From Desulfuromusa sp. (GTDB taxonomy: Bacteria > Desulfobacterota > Desulfuromonadia > Desulfuromonadales > Geopsychrobacteraceae), in assembly GCA_027858895.1 (NCBI GenBank), contig JAQIBX010000129.1, forward strand, positions 1 to 64,000: DNA of 64,000 nucleotides. The letters are read 5' to 3'. Of this stretch, positions 39,201-47,151 are shown piece after piece. Numbering within the stretch: the first letter of the stretch is position 1; every line of letters starts with the position of its first letter. The notes beneath the pieces were generated by a model. That model was not told the origin of the DNA and did no database searches. It saw nothing but the letters and a program-made list of their open reading frames with translations. The position numbers and the translations under genes were made by a program.

Positions 39201-40165
39201 ACATCGGCGGGTGACCATCGCGCCTGTTGATAAGCTGCACGCATCGCTCGCAATTGCCCTTCAGCGGCAGGGGCCAGCAGATTTCCACCCAGGTCATTTG
39301 ACAAACCAATACCGCGGATAACGGCATGGATATGATCCCCATCCCGAAGCGCATCCTCAGTGCGTTTAAGCAGGAGCAGCCCACATCCCTCGCCAACAAC
39401 AAGACCGTTACCATGCTGATCAAAGGGGGAACAAATCCCGCTTGGGGAAAGAGCGCGTAATTGTGAAAATCCCATCTGGGTATAGAGTGAGTCGGGTCGT
39501 GACAATCCACCGGCAAGCATGGCATCAGCTCGACCAGATTTCAGTTCATCCACAGCAAGTTTGATGGCATAGAGAGATGAAGCGCAAGCAGCATCAACGG
39601 TAAAGCAAGTCCCTTCGAATCCCAGGACCTTGGCCAACAGACCCGCTGGAAGACCCGCGACATAATGATTGATCGGTGCAATCGTTGAATCATCAAGCGA
39701 TAGCTCTTGCTCGGACAGTTTCTCCATAAAGGTTCGGCCAAGATAATGTCTTGCCAATGCTGATGCTTTCTCACTTGGCAGCGCCAGATTGCCAATAATA
39801 ATGCCGGCACGACTGCGATTAACTTTCTCCGTAGCAACGGTGGATAAAGTTTGTTGGCCAACGCGCAGCAACAGCCGAAACATGGGATCAAGGCTGGCAA
39901 GAAAGTCGGGATCAATAACCAGTCCGGGGATGTGTGCCGTATCGATTTCATCATCGAGAAAACAGGCTTTTTGAGAATAGACTTTATCGGGGGAACCTAC
40001 CTGCGGATCAAAAACATCTTCGACTGGAAGTAACCAGCGGCCCTGTGGTGGTTGGCGCGAGGTATTTACGTTAGCAACAATATTATCCCAGAAACGATCA
40101 AGGGTCGGAGAATTAGGGAACATTCCACCGACCCCGACAATCGCAACAGATTTTTCAGACAACAT
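33203..40165 (-). CDS. pfaC: PUFA-synthase-type megasynthase PfaC/Pfa3-like: KS-CLF-AT-(hotdog DH)x4
   Basis: 2320 aa; KS DAACASSLYA...ECHATGTPVGD...IGSVKANIGH; CLF SSEENSGLRAL lacking the active Cys; AT GYSLGESAGL; four FabA-like hotdog segments (LPDGPLMLVDRI, LPGGQLKLVDRV, LPGPPFQFLDRI, LPYPDTKLCMIDEI). Ends right after the last hotdog, with no AGPAT or thioesterase. Confidence 0.93.
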   Translation of the reverse strand: MLSEKSVAIVGVGGMFPNSPTLDRFWDNIVANVNTSRQPPQGRWLLPVEDVFDPQVGSPDKVYSQKACFLDDEIDTAHIPGLVIDPDFLASLDPMFRLLLRVGQQTLSTVATEKVNRSRAGIIIGNLALPSEKASALARHYLGRTFMEKLSEQELSLDDSTIAPINHYVAGLPAGLLAKVLGFEGTCFTVDAACASSLYAIKLAVDELKSGRADAMLAGGLSRPDSLYTQMGFSQLRALSPSGICSPFDQHGNGLVVGEGCGLLLLKRTEDALRDGDHIHAVIRGIGLSNDLGGNLLAPAAEGQLRAMRAAYQQARWSPADVDLIECHATGTPVGDAVEFSSLQQLWQESGWRPGQCVIGSVKANIGHLLTAAGSAAMIKTILAMNKQTLPPMVNFTDPATGIALDKSPFRILNQTEHWDSRKGGQPRRAAVSAFGFGGINAHLLLEEWVPEKKQKSPVRLHPSSSQRNEPVAIVGMGAQFGPWENLEQFQHRVFGALDEVKSATPTNWWGIQGSRWYQQSGLDKVNFRGFFVPEVCSNPGEFRIPPKEQEEMLPRQLLMLKVAAAALKDAQLTDKDLLFAGVYIGSGLDLNATNFSFRWGLQRYARQWADELGLNLDERQFSAWLDELREAAGPALTANRTMGALGSVVASRIAKEFRIGGPSFTLSSEENSGLRALEVAIHSLQEGSINRAIVGAVDLAGDLRAVLSRHSNKSFSTNGAGCPFDKDSAGSLIGEGAAALVLKRLEDARQDGDRIYAVIKGTGTAIGGQIDSIIPKQEIYAKSVELACQNGNIPPESISYLEAEGCGVPAVDRLEAQVLGSVIGLKVNSNSCKIGSVKADIGHAGAAAGLASLVKTALCLQHKILPPLRNLHVLSPEWVRDKRKFIAPAAAQYWLSNRAEGLRRALVSGIGSDGSCSQVILEEYVGTSTPGKSTSSFRPLGALPEGLFVIEAATPEKLLAKIDTLRQFSYKFADQPIDTLARLWIVQNPLDPEQQYCLSLIADDYKTFATQLDYAQQLIAESPHQSIGVNGELQLIPAIRDRIFYAAKPLGAKSKVAFVFPGSGNHFAGMGRELSAHWPEIYLQQEQNNKYLADQYLPEHFWKAELSESIQDNHNALVISHVAQCTALSDLVRHFGIKPQMISGYSLGESAGLFSSGAWKDRDGMLQRLEKSPLFTNELAGECRAAKRIWGLKSNQQVDWILGMVNLPAEQVRQYLQGKKQAYLLIINTRRECVVGGNRSQIEKLVAELGCHFIPLQGVTTVHCEVTKAVSDAYRQLHLFSVTPPSGIDFYSCALGKKYPLTSSNAADVILAQALDTIDYPQVIEQLYADGARIFLEVGPGTSCSRMINSILSDQSHLTRSVCAPGLDATTQLLRLLGSCLAERIPVDLNKLYPPLPEEFLQADRHEHRIYTTIGGKSFNVKIIEKHNLDFETMNVDEQVKVDDKEKTVPPEVSEQALNTDISDPILAQFNQTLSAGVAAHEAYLGFSKTIGQALAENISLQTSLLQQIVDNGEKIPAFQSVAKIPSRAVSTVTASPIVTDLAAPHRSIAFDRSMCMEFAIGSVEKMLGTDFAEVDTYPTRVRLPDGPLMLVDRILGVEGVPRSMTHGRVVTEHDVTAERWYLDGGRIPTCIAVEAGQADLFLSGYLGIDFISKGKAVYRLLDAVVTFHRGLPVVGDTIHYDIKIEEFFRQDQTYLFRFNFEGTVNDEPLLSMRHGCAGFFTAEDLAAGQGIIHTKLDLMPQPGILPHAWQELVPMQTESYRDDQINALYAGDLQTCFGKHFSALPFKPYTLPGGQLKLVDRVIELDPQGGRYGIGQITAEMDIQPDAWFLTCHFIDDQVMPGTLMYECCMHTLRIYLLRMGWIGEEGQTWCEPVPGIASGLKCRGQVIATTRTVTYQVSIKELGYRPEPYAIVDALMFADGHPIVEIPDMSVRLAGLDREKVEAHWRPQSFQKPELSPKQILYDTDRITAFAIGNPSEAFGEPYRIFDQGRKIARLPGPPFQFLDRIVTINGEPWKLVEGVTVEAEYDVPTDAWYFDANRQTNMPFSVLLEIGLQPCGWLAAYLGSALTSETDLSFRNLDGHAVQHKPVTAQSGTLTTNVKITRIASSGGMIIQGYDFEINDSSGPVYSGDTVFGFFSKESLAQQVGVQGASLYLVSDAELANSEQFAYPQKLPYPDTKLCMIDEIEVFAPQGGPHRLGYIRGSKMVDPEEWFFKAHFYQDPVCPGSLGLESFLQLLRVVAAKKWGVDTNSQFETVVLGEKHSWNYRGQIVPANKKVLVEALITAVDDELRSLKADGYLSVDGKIIYQLKDFSIKLLS

Positions 40166-40241
40166 AAATTAATATTCTCGTAAATAAAAGCAATTCACTA
40201 TTTCTAGTGACAACATCGATAAAATCAGAGTCAAAAGCATT

Positions 40242-40330
40242 CTCACACTGAGGCACAAAGAACACTGAGAAGGCTTGACACTAAAAGATTATTTTTGCCT
40301 CTCTTCGTGGCTTTGTGACTTTGTGTGAAA
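40242..40330. repeat. Dispersed imperfect inverted repeat between the two megasynthase genes
   Basis: tctcacactgaggcacaaagaacactgagaaggc ... gcctctcttcgtggctttgtgactttgtgtgaaa; same family as 22843-22915. Confidence 0.6.
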
Positions 40331-40365
40331 CAATAGATTTTCATTCCCTTTTAGCTCTTCGTGAT

Positions 40366-43300
40366 TCAAGCAACTCCGATCAACTTATTACGCTGAAACG
40401 TCGCATTCAAGGAGGCATCGATAACACATTCATAGTTTTCTATCCGCGCAACCAATAGATCATTAAGTGGATCAATGAAGTCGATATTGGCTATGGCCCG
40501 GTTATGGTTTTGTTGGGTCAATTGAACTCGTATTTCAACGCCACTTTCAGGAAATTTCGGTTGATATTGCCGGTAACGTTCGACAAAAACCGGTAAAGAC
40601 CCCGACTTGTATTGTTCAAAACTCCACAAAATCAACATTTGAAAGCTGCAGTCCAACGCCAGAGGATCAGCAAGCCAGGAGTTACGTAACGGTTGCTCAA
40701 TCCACCGACTTGGCAAAGGCGCCGGATTAACCAGAGCGCTGATACCCTCAATGGAGGAGCCAATAACTTCACGGATGCCGTGAAAATCTGCGCCATGAAA
40801 TAAACGTTCCGGTTGATAAATCTCACTTCTTGAAAATGGATATTCGGGCAAGGTCAACTTTTCAGCTTTCATTTTCCGCTCTGGCAAACGGGAAGCAAGA
40901 ACAATTTTTGCCCGGGCATGTGCGATCTGCCGACCCTGGTTATCAACCCCGGAAAGTTCAACCGGAACAACATGAACGCCATCCCCTTTAATAGCTTTGC
41001 CCGTCAGCACCTGCAGAGTAACGCCCTGCTGCGGTTCAAGGGTTACCCCTTTAAGGATGCGCAGATCATTGAACCCCTGGAATTTAAGACCCGGATTATT
41101 GTGGAGTGCACCGTGAGCCAACCATTCAACAACAATTGCTGTTGGCAGGACGGCTTTACCATCCATGACATGCGACTTTAAAAACGGATACTGTGCAATA
41201 TCAAGATCCAGATCGAACGCTTTGGAAACACAGATATTCTGCGGTAACTCAGCCAATTCTTCAGCTTTGGCGTCAATATCCCCTCCAGAAATGATCAATT
41301 CAACCGGTCCACCAGGAGTGGTTGAAAGCTCCTTAAGTAGATAGTCGGCCCCAGCCTGCAGATCGATCACCTCGATCCCTTCCCGTTCAAAAACCTTTTT
41401 CAGGGCCGGAGTCACCATTCCCCCATTCCAGGGTCCCCAATTCAATGAAAGGACCCGGCAACCTGGTCGCAATTCTGCTTGTTGGTCGGCTATTTTATTG
41501 AGAATTTCATTCGCTACGGCGTAGTCGACTTGTCCTATTCTGCCAAAGCGTCCGGTTGAGGAAGAGAACATCACCAGAAACTTCAGATCGTCTTCACCTA
41601 TTGCAGCAAGAAGTGCTCTAAACCCTGCAACTTTAGTCGAATAAACCTGCTCAAACTGTTCTACGGTCTTCTCTTTGATCAACTTATCTGCCAGGACCCC
41701 GGCACCATGAATCAAACCTTTGACCGGGCCATATTGTTCTCGGATTTCATCAAGAAGAGAGCTCATTGCTTGCTGATCACGTAAATCAACTGAGCGATAA
41801 ATTGCCGTTCCTCCTGATTTTAAAATCCGCTCCAAAGTTGTGCGAATTTCTCGCTCCGCCAGTATTTGTTGGTATTGGCGTGCCACATCCAACGGTTTCA
41901 AAGGAACTTCAGATTGAGCTAGCAGAGCCTTTTTTATCTCTCCTTCAACCTGGAGATCAGCTAACCATGCAGGTTCATTCTCAGGTAGTGGGGTGCGCCC
42001 CAACAGCAACAACGTTGCCTGAGTCGCAATGCTGAGTGCCACAGCAACTTCCGCCGTTACCCCTCGAGCACCACCACTAATAACAATCAGATCTCCAGAC
42101 TGAACAGGCAGATGAGGAGCAACCCCAGCAAGCGGCTCTGAAACCAACTCAAGCGTATTCAACCCCTGAGTGCTGATCCCAATTTCAACCGGGCTCACTT
42201 TGAATATTTCAGCAACAATCGCGGTCGCGGTCGGCAGAACCTCCATCCCCATCGCCAGATCAATTGCTTTACAATGGATTGCCGGCCACTCCAAGGCAGC
42301 TGTTTTACTCAATCCAGCCAAGCCACCAGAAAGTGAATCATTGATCAATTTGGTTGCACCAAGGCCAAAATAACCATTTATTCGTGAAACGGTTGCGAAA
42401 AAAGCACCACCACGCTCTGCGCTATTGTGCAATGCTGGTTCCACTTTCTGCAACAATTTAAAAGCATTGCGAAGAAACAGATCATCTGCGCCCGGCAAAG
42501 GTGCAAGAATAACCAGACCAGCCAAGTTATCAGGGAGAGAAATAGAATTCAGATCCGCTAGAGAAGTTTTACGGGGAATAAGCTGGCGATCGCTTAAGTT
42601 GGAACAAAGCGCATCAGATAATGACGATCCATCATCGGTAATCCAGACTTCTGCTCCGATGGCAAAGTCAAGTTTCTTGCCCGCTCGTTTTTGCGGCAAA
42701 GAAACAGAATGCAACACTTGCCTGAGGATCTCTTTTGGCACAGCAGTTTCACCGCTGCTGGCCTTAATTTCCTTCTCTTCTGCACCGGATATGCTCGCCA
42801 GGAAATCAACAATTTGTCCAACTGTCTGCAACGTTCCAAGATGCTCCGGTTTAATTGCCGGTGTTCCTGGCAAGTGCTCCTGCAGAGCAGAGAGTATTTC
42901 TACTCGTTTAATTGAATCAATTCCCAGGTCGGTATCAAGCGCCATGTCCAGTTCCAGCATCTCGACCGGATAGCCAGTTTTCTCTGCAATAACATCGAGT
43001 AAAATAGTCGAAACCTGCTGTCGATCGACCTGTCCCAGTTGTGGCGGTTCCGCCGCAATGGTTGGGATTCGTTGCTGGGTTTCCTGGCAGAGATGATCGA
43101 CAATTTGTCCAAGAGTTTGCAGGACACCAAGATCCTCGGGACGAACTGCGGGGAGCTCTGGTAGCTGCTCCTGTAAGGCAGAAAGAATTTCAACCCGCTT
43201 GATCGAATCAATTCCCAGGTCGGTATCAAGGGCCATTTCCAGCTCCAGCATCTCGGCCGGATAACCAGTCTTTTCAGCAATCACTCCCAGTAAAGTGGAT

Positions 43301-46300
43301 GAAATAGAGTCCCGATCGGCCTGACCACTTGGTCGCGTTGCAGAAATAGTTGGGATATGCTGCTGCTCCCCCTGACAAAGATGATCGATAATTTGTGCTA
43401 GAGTTTGTAGCACTCCGAGATCCTCGGGACGAACCGCTGGAAGGTTTGGTAGCTGCTCCTGCAGAGCAGAGAGAATTTCAACCCGTTTAATTGAATCAAT
43501 TCCCAGGTCGGTATCAAGGGCCATGTTCAGTTCCAGCATCTCGACTGGGTAGCCAGTCTTTTCAGCAACGACTCCCAGCAGTACGTCTGCAACTTGATCT
43601 TGATCAGCACCGGTTGCAACTGCTGGAATAGCCATCGATCCAGGAATACCTGAATCGAGATAATCGACTATCTGCCCGAGAGTTTGCAGTGCACCCAGAT
43701 CTTCCGGACGGATAACTGGAGCGGACGGTAGTTTTTCCTGCAGAGCCGAGAGGATTTCGACCCGCTTGATCGAATCAATTCCCAAATCGGTATCCAGCGC
43801 CATCTCCAGTTCCAGCATCTCGACCGGATAACCAGTTTTTTCGGCAATAATCTCAAGCAAAAGAGGTGCGACACTTTCGTTGTTCGTAGCAGCGACAGGT
43901 TCCTGTGTTGGCTCTAAAACACTCAGGTCTGGCTGCACACTAACTGGTTCAGTAGCAGGAGATAGTATTGGTGCTGGCGGTACAACCATAGATGAACCCG
44001 TTGCGCCCTGGAGTAACATACGCTGTTGATCAACCAGTTGCATAAATGACTGGGTTGCCGTTTGCTGCCCTTCTAAAAATTGTTGATGCAGTTTAGATGT
44101 CTGTTCCTGTAGAGTTTGCAAAGCTTGCATACTCTGCTGCGTGATCCGCAAGGCCTCCTGCAAATTGCCGGTTTCGACCGAAGCTGCGACCGACTGGTTG
44201 GGTATTGATTGAGCTGTGCTCTTGGCAGTTACAACATCTTGTGTTGATTGAGGCACAGAGGTAACATTCTTCACCTTTAAAGGTGGTCGTTTTTCAGGTT
44301 TTTTATAGTAGTTAGCACCACAGATAGAAACGGAGATCCCCTTCTTTTTCTGCCCCGATTGCTGCTGTGTGGCGGCAAATCCTTCGTCCCATAGCGATAA
44401 TGCTATCGGTTGACCAAGAACAGACAGTTTCGCCAACATTCGTGCCAGATCATTAATTGCTGAACGCTTACCGTTAGAAGAATCAAGAGCCACAGCCTGG
44501 TATTCCCGGCCAGCAAGGATCGCCTTAACCATACTGGTCAAGCGCCCACCAGGTCCGGCTTCAACAAATATCCGATGGCCTGCCTGATACATAGTTTCGA
44601 TTTCAGTAACAAAATCGACCGGGCTGGCTAATTGCTCCGCCAGTAATTTCCTGACTGCAACAGCAGAATCTGGATAGCTTGCACCGGTGGTGTTGGAAAA
44701 GACATTTTTCCGCGGGTCTTTAAAGTTAACGCTCTGCAGTTTTTCAGCAAATGGCTGTGCTGCTGAGGCAATAAGTTGACTGTGAAAAGCAGCCGCTACC
44801 GCCAGCTGTTTGTTGCTGATTCCTCTTTGATTCAGCAACTCAATCGCTTTTTCAATTTCAGCAGTGGCACCTGACAAAACAGCTTGCTCTGGCGTATTGC
44901 GGTTGGCTAATACCAGATCGAGAGCTTCTTCAGCCAGAAAGTCTTCAACTTGTTTGAGGGGTGCCGAAACCGCTACCATCGAACCTCGATCACCTTCACC
45001 GGCAGCCATCAACTCACCACGCAAGCGGGAAAGATTATGCAAATCTTCAGTGGTAAAAACTTCAGCAGCGCAGAGAGCAACTAACTCGCCATAACTATGC
45101 CCAGCGACAGCATCCGCCTCAACACCAAATCCGGCTAGAACCCGGCCAGCCGCTAAACTGACAGCGCCAAGAGCGGGCTGAGCAACCTCTGTCGCCTGTA
45201 ATTCAGCGACTGCATTCTGTTTTGCTTCCGGGATAAACATAGGACGGGGATAGACCATATTGGTCAGACTTCCGCTCGCCAATTCAGCGTTTAAACCAAA
45301 AGCCTGATCGGCATCCTGTAAAGTTGCCAGGAAGGTTGGAAACTGGAGGGCAAGATCTTTCAACATCCCCGGATATTGAGCTCCCTGACCCGGGAAAAGC
45401 ATGGCAATGGTGCCACAAGATTCACCCGCCGCGTAGTAAATGCCGTCGGGTGTTTCCCAGAGCTGTTGGCCCTGGTTTTTCTCCAGCATAGCGAGAGCTT
45501 TTTTCAATTGGTCAGGTCGATCCGTTTGACCTTTTTCAGCGACTAAAATAAGGCGCTTCGGATCTGTCGGTTTAAACTGACTCCGTTTTTCGGCAGCAGC
45601 CAAGCGAAATTGAGACCAGTCCCCTTCGCTTGAAAAATTGCGCACTGTGTTCACAAGTTCAATATCATTAGCGGCAGAAAATGGGATAATCTGGACATTG
45701 CCATCCCAATCGACAACCTGTTTCTCTGACTGATACTCTTCCAGTAGACAATGAAAATTACTGCCGCCGAAACCAAGAGCACTAACTCCGGCACGACGTG
45801 GGTGGTCAACCTTTTGTATCCATGGACAAGTTTCGGTATTGACATAGAAAGGGGTATCAGCAGCGATAAGACTTTCTGGCGGTTTTTCTACCTTAATCGT
45901 TGCCGGTAAAACCTTATGATAGAGTGCCAAAGTCGCTTTAATCAGACCAGCCACACCGGCTGCCGCTTTGGTATGACCAATCTGTGATTTGATTGATCCC
46001 AGGGCACACCAAGGTTTTTCCGCAACGCCAAATACTTCATGTAATGCATTAACTTCAATCGCATCGCCGACTCTGGTTCCGGTGCCATGACCTTCGATCA
46101 GCTCAATTGTATCGGGGGTGACATTGCCTTGCTCATAAGCCCTTAACAGCGCTTTCGCCTGACCTTTGGCATTTGGTTCATAAATTGCGGAGCCGCGCCC
46201 ATCACTCGACGCACCGATCCCCTTGATGACGGCATAAATGTTATCCCCATCCCGCTCGGCATCCTCCAGCCGCTTCAGAACCACTATACCTAAACCCTCA

Positions 46301-47151
46301 CCTAATGTGGTGCCATCGGTGTTGGCATCGTAAGGTCGTGCATGACCTGATGGTGACAATGCGGGGGTCTTGCTGAAACAGGTGTACATGAAAATGTCAT
46401 TAAAAGTATCAATTCCGCCGGTGACAACCATATCGGAACGACCCGAAGTGAGTTCAAGGGCCGCCAGGTTGAGGGCACTTAAAGAACTGCCGCAGGCGGC
46501 GTCAACGGTACAGTTGGTACCGCCGAAATTGAAATGTTTGCTGATCCGGCCGGCAACAACATTGCCAAGCAAACCTGGGAATGAATTTTCCTGCCAGGGG
46601 ACGTAGGAGTCAGAAATCCGCTGGATCACATCATCGGCAAGCTCCTTCTCCACCCCGGCATCCTCTAAGGCTTCCTTCCAGCGCGGATAACCAAGTCTTG
46701 CCCCCAGGGGAACAACCAATTCCAGTGTTCCGGTGATACCGAGAATAACGCTGACCCGTTCATGATCAAAATCATTTTCCGCAGCATATCCAGCATCTTT
46801 TAGAGCCTGCTCAACTGTCAAGAGTCCAAGCAACTGCGAGGTATCGATTGCCTCAATCGCATTCGGTAAAATACCGTAGTCCATCGGATTAAATTCAACC
46901 GGTGAAAGAAAGCCACCCAGTTTAGCGTAGACCTTATCAGCAACCTTTGGATCCTGATTGTAATAATCTTCAGCGCGCCAATGACTATCCGGCACCTCAG
47001 TGATCGCATCGACCCGGTTCTTGATATTGGTCCAGAACTTGCCGGTATTATCGGCCTGCGGATACATGGAACCGAGTCCAATGATAGCAACCGGTGCGGC
47101 GGCTGGGATGTGATGAAGCTGATTATTTGTTTTACTGCTGTCAGTTTTCAA
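40366..47151 (-). CDS. pfaA: PUFA-synthase-type megasynthase PfaA/Pfa2-like: KS-AT-ACPx4-KR-DH
   Basis: 2261 aa; KS DAACGSSLSALN, IEGHGTGTRVGD, LGSIKSQIGHTKAAAG; AT AGHSYGELVALCAAEVF; four copies of LDTDLGIDSIKRVEILSALQE; KR VISGGARGVTAEVAVALS and DYAVANEIL; C-terminal PS-DH-like region. Confidence 0.95.
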   Translation of the reverse strand: MKTDSSKTNNQLHHIPAAAPVAIIGLGSMYPQADNTGKFWTNIKNRVDAITEVPDSHWRAEDYYNQDPKVADKVYAKLGGFLSPVEFNPMDYGILPNAIEAIDTSQLLGLLTVEQALKDAGYAAENDFDHERVSVILGITGTLELVVPLGARLGYPRWKEALEDAGVEKELADDVIQRISDSYVPWQENSFPGLLGNVVAGRISKHFNFGGTNCTVDAACGSSLSALNLAALELTSGRSDMVVTGGIDTFNDIFMYTCFSKTPALSPSGHARPYDANTDGTTLGEGLGIVVLKRLEDAERDGDNIYAVIKGIGASSDGRGSAIYEPNAKGQAKALLRAYEQGNVTPDTIELIEGHGTGTRVGDAIEVNALHEVFGVAEKPWCALGSIKSQIGHTKAAAGVAGLIKATLALYHKVLPATIKVEKPPESLIAADTPFYVNTETCPWIQKVDHPRRAGVSALGFGGSNFHCLLEEYQSEKQVVDWDGNVQIIPFSAANDIELVNTVRNFSSEGDWSQFRLAAAEKRSQFKPTDPKRLILVAEKGQTDRPDQLKKALAMLEKNQGQQLWETPDGIYYAAGESCGTIAMLFPGQGAQYPGMLKDLALQFPTFLATLQDADQAFGLNAELASGSLTNMVYPRPMFIPEAKQNAVAELQATEVAQPALGAVSLAAGRVLAGFGVEADAVAGHSYGELVALCAAEVFTTEDLHNLSRLRGELMAAGEGDRGSMVAVSAPLKQVEDFLAEEALDLVLANRNTPEQAVLSGATAEIEKAIELLNQRGISNKQLAVAAAFHSQLIASAAQPFAEKLQSVNFKDPRKNVFSNTTGASYPDSAVAVRKLLAEQLASPVDFVTEIETMYQAGHRIFVEAGPGGRLTSMVKAILAGREYQAVALDSSNGKRSAINDLARMLAKLSVLGQPIALSLWDEGFAATQQQSGQKKKGISVSICGANYYKKPEKRPPLKVKNVTSVPQSTQDVVTAKSTAQSIPNQSVAASVETGNLQEALRITQQSMQALQTLQEQTSKLHQQFLEGQQTATQSFMQLVDQQRMLLQGATGSSMVVPPAPILSPATEPVSVQPDLSVLEPTQEPVAATNNESVAPLLLEIIAEKTGYPVEMLELEMALDTDLGIDSIKRVEILSALQEKLPSAPVIRPEDLGALQTLGQIVDYLDSGIPGSMAIPAVATGADQDQVADVLLGVVAEKTGYPVEMLELNMALDTDLGIDSIKRVEILSALQEQLPNLPAVRPEDLGVLQTLAQIIDHLCQGEQQHIPTISATRPSGQADRDSISSTLLGVIAEKTGYPAEMLELEMALDTDLGIDSIKRVEILSALQEQLPELPAVRPEDLGVLQTLGQIVDHLCQETQQRIPTIAAEPPQLGQVDRQQVSTILLDVIAEKTGYPVEMLELDMALDTDLGIDSIKRVEILSALQEHLPGTPAIKPEHLGTLQTVGQIVDFLASISGAEEKEIKASSGETAVPKEILRQVLHSVSLPQKRAGKKLDFAIGAEVWITDDGSSLSDALCSNLSDRQLIPRKTSLADLNSISLPDNLAGLVILAPLPGADDLFLRNAFKLLQKVEPALHNSAERGGAFFATVSRINGYFGLGATKLINDSLSGGLAGLSKTAALEWPAIHCKAIDLAMGMEVLPTATAIVAEIFKVSPVEIGISTQGLNTLELVSEPLAGVAPHLPVQSGDLIVISGGARGVTAEVAVALSIATQATLLLLGRTPLPENEPAWLADLQVEGEIKKALLAQSEVPLKPLDVARQYQQILAEREIRTTLERILKSGGTAIYRSVDLRDQQAMSSLLDEIREQYGPVKGLIHGAGVLADKLIKEKTVEQFEQVYSTKVAGFRALLAAIGEDDLKFLVMFSSSTGRFGRIGQVDYAVANEILNKIADQQAELRPGCRVLSLNWGPWNGGMVTPALKKVFEREGIEVIDLQAGADYLLKELSTTPGGPVELIISGGDIDAKAEELAELPQNICVSKAFDLDLDIAQYPFLKSHVMDGKAVLPTAIVVEWLAHGALHNNPGLKFQGFNDLRILKGVTLEPQQGVTLQVLTGKAIKGDGVHVVPVELSGVDNQGRQIAHARAKIVLASRLPERKMKAEKLTLPEYPFSRSEIYQPERLFHGADFHGIREVIGSSIEGISALVNPAPLPSRWIEQPLRNSWLADPLALDCSFQMLILWSFEQYKSGSLPVFVERYRQYQPKFPESGVEIRVQLTQQNHNRAIANIDFIDPLNDLLVARIENYECVIDASLNATFQRNKLIGVA
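42790..43880 (-). repeat. Tandem array of four acyl-carrier-protein modules within pfaA
   Basis: LGIDSIK-encoding ttccca(g/a) motif at 42921, 43212, 43500 and 43779; spacings 291, 288 and 279 bp, all multiples of 3. Confidence 0.92.

Noticed and set aside
42790-43880. Regularly spaced repeats considered as a CRISPR array or satellite
   Set aside because: Spacing of 279-291 bp is in-frame and translates to four ACP domains.
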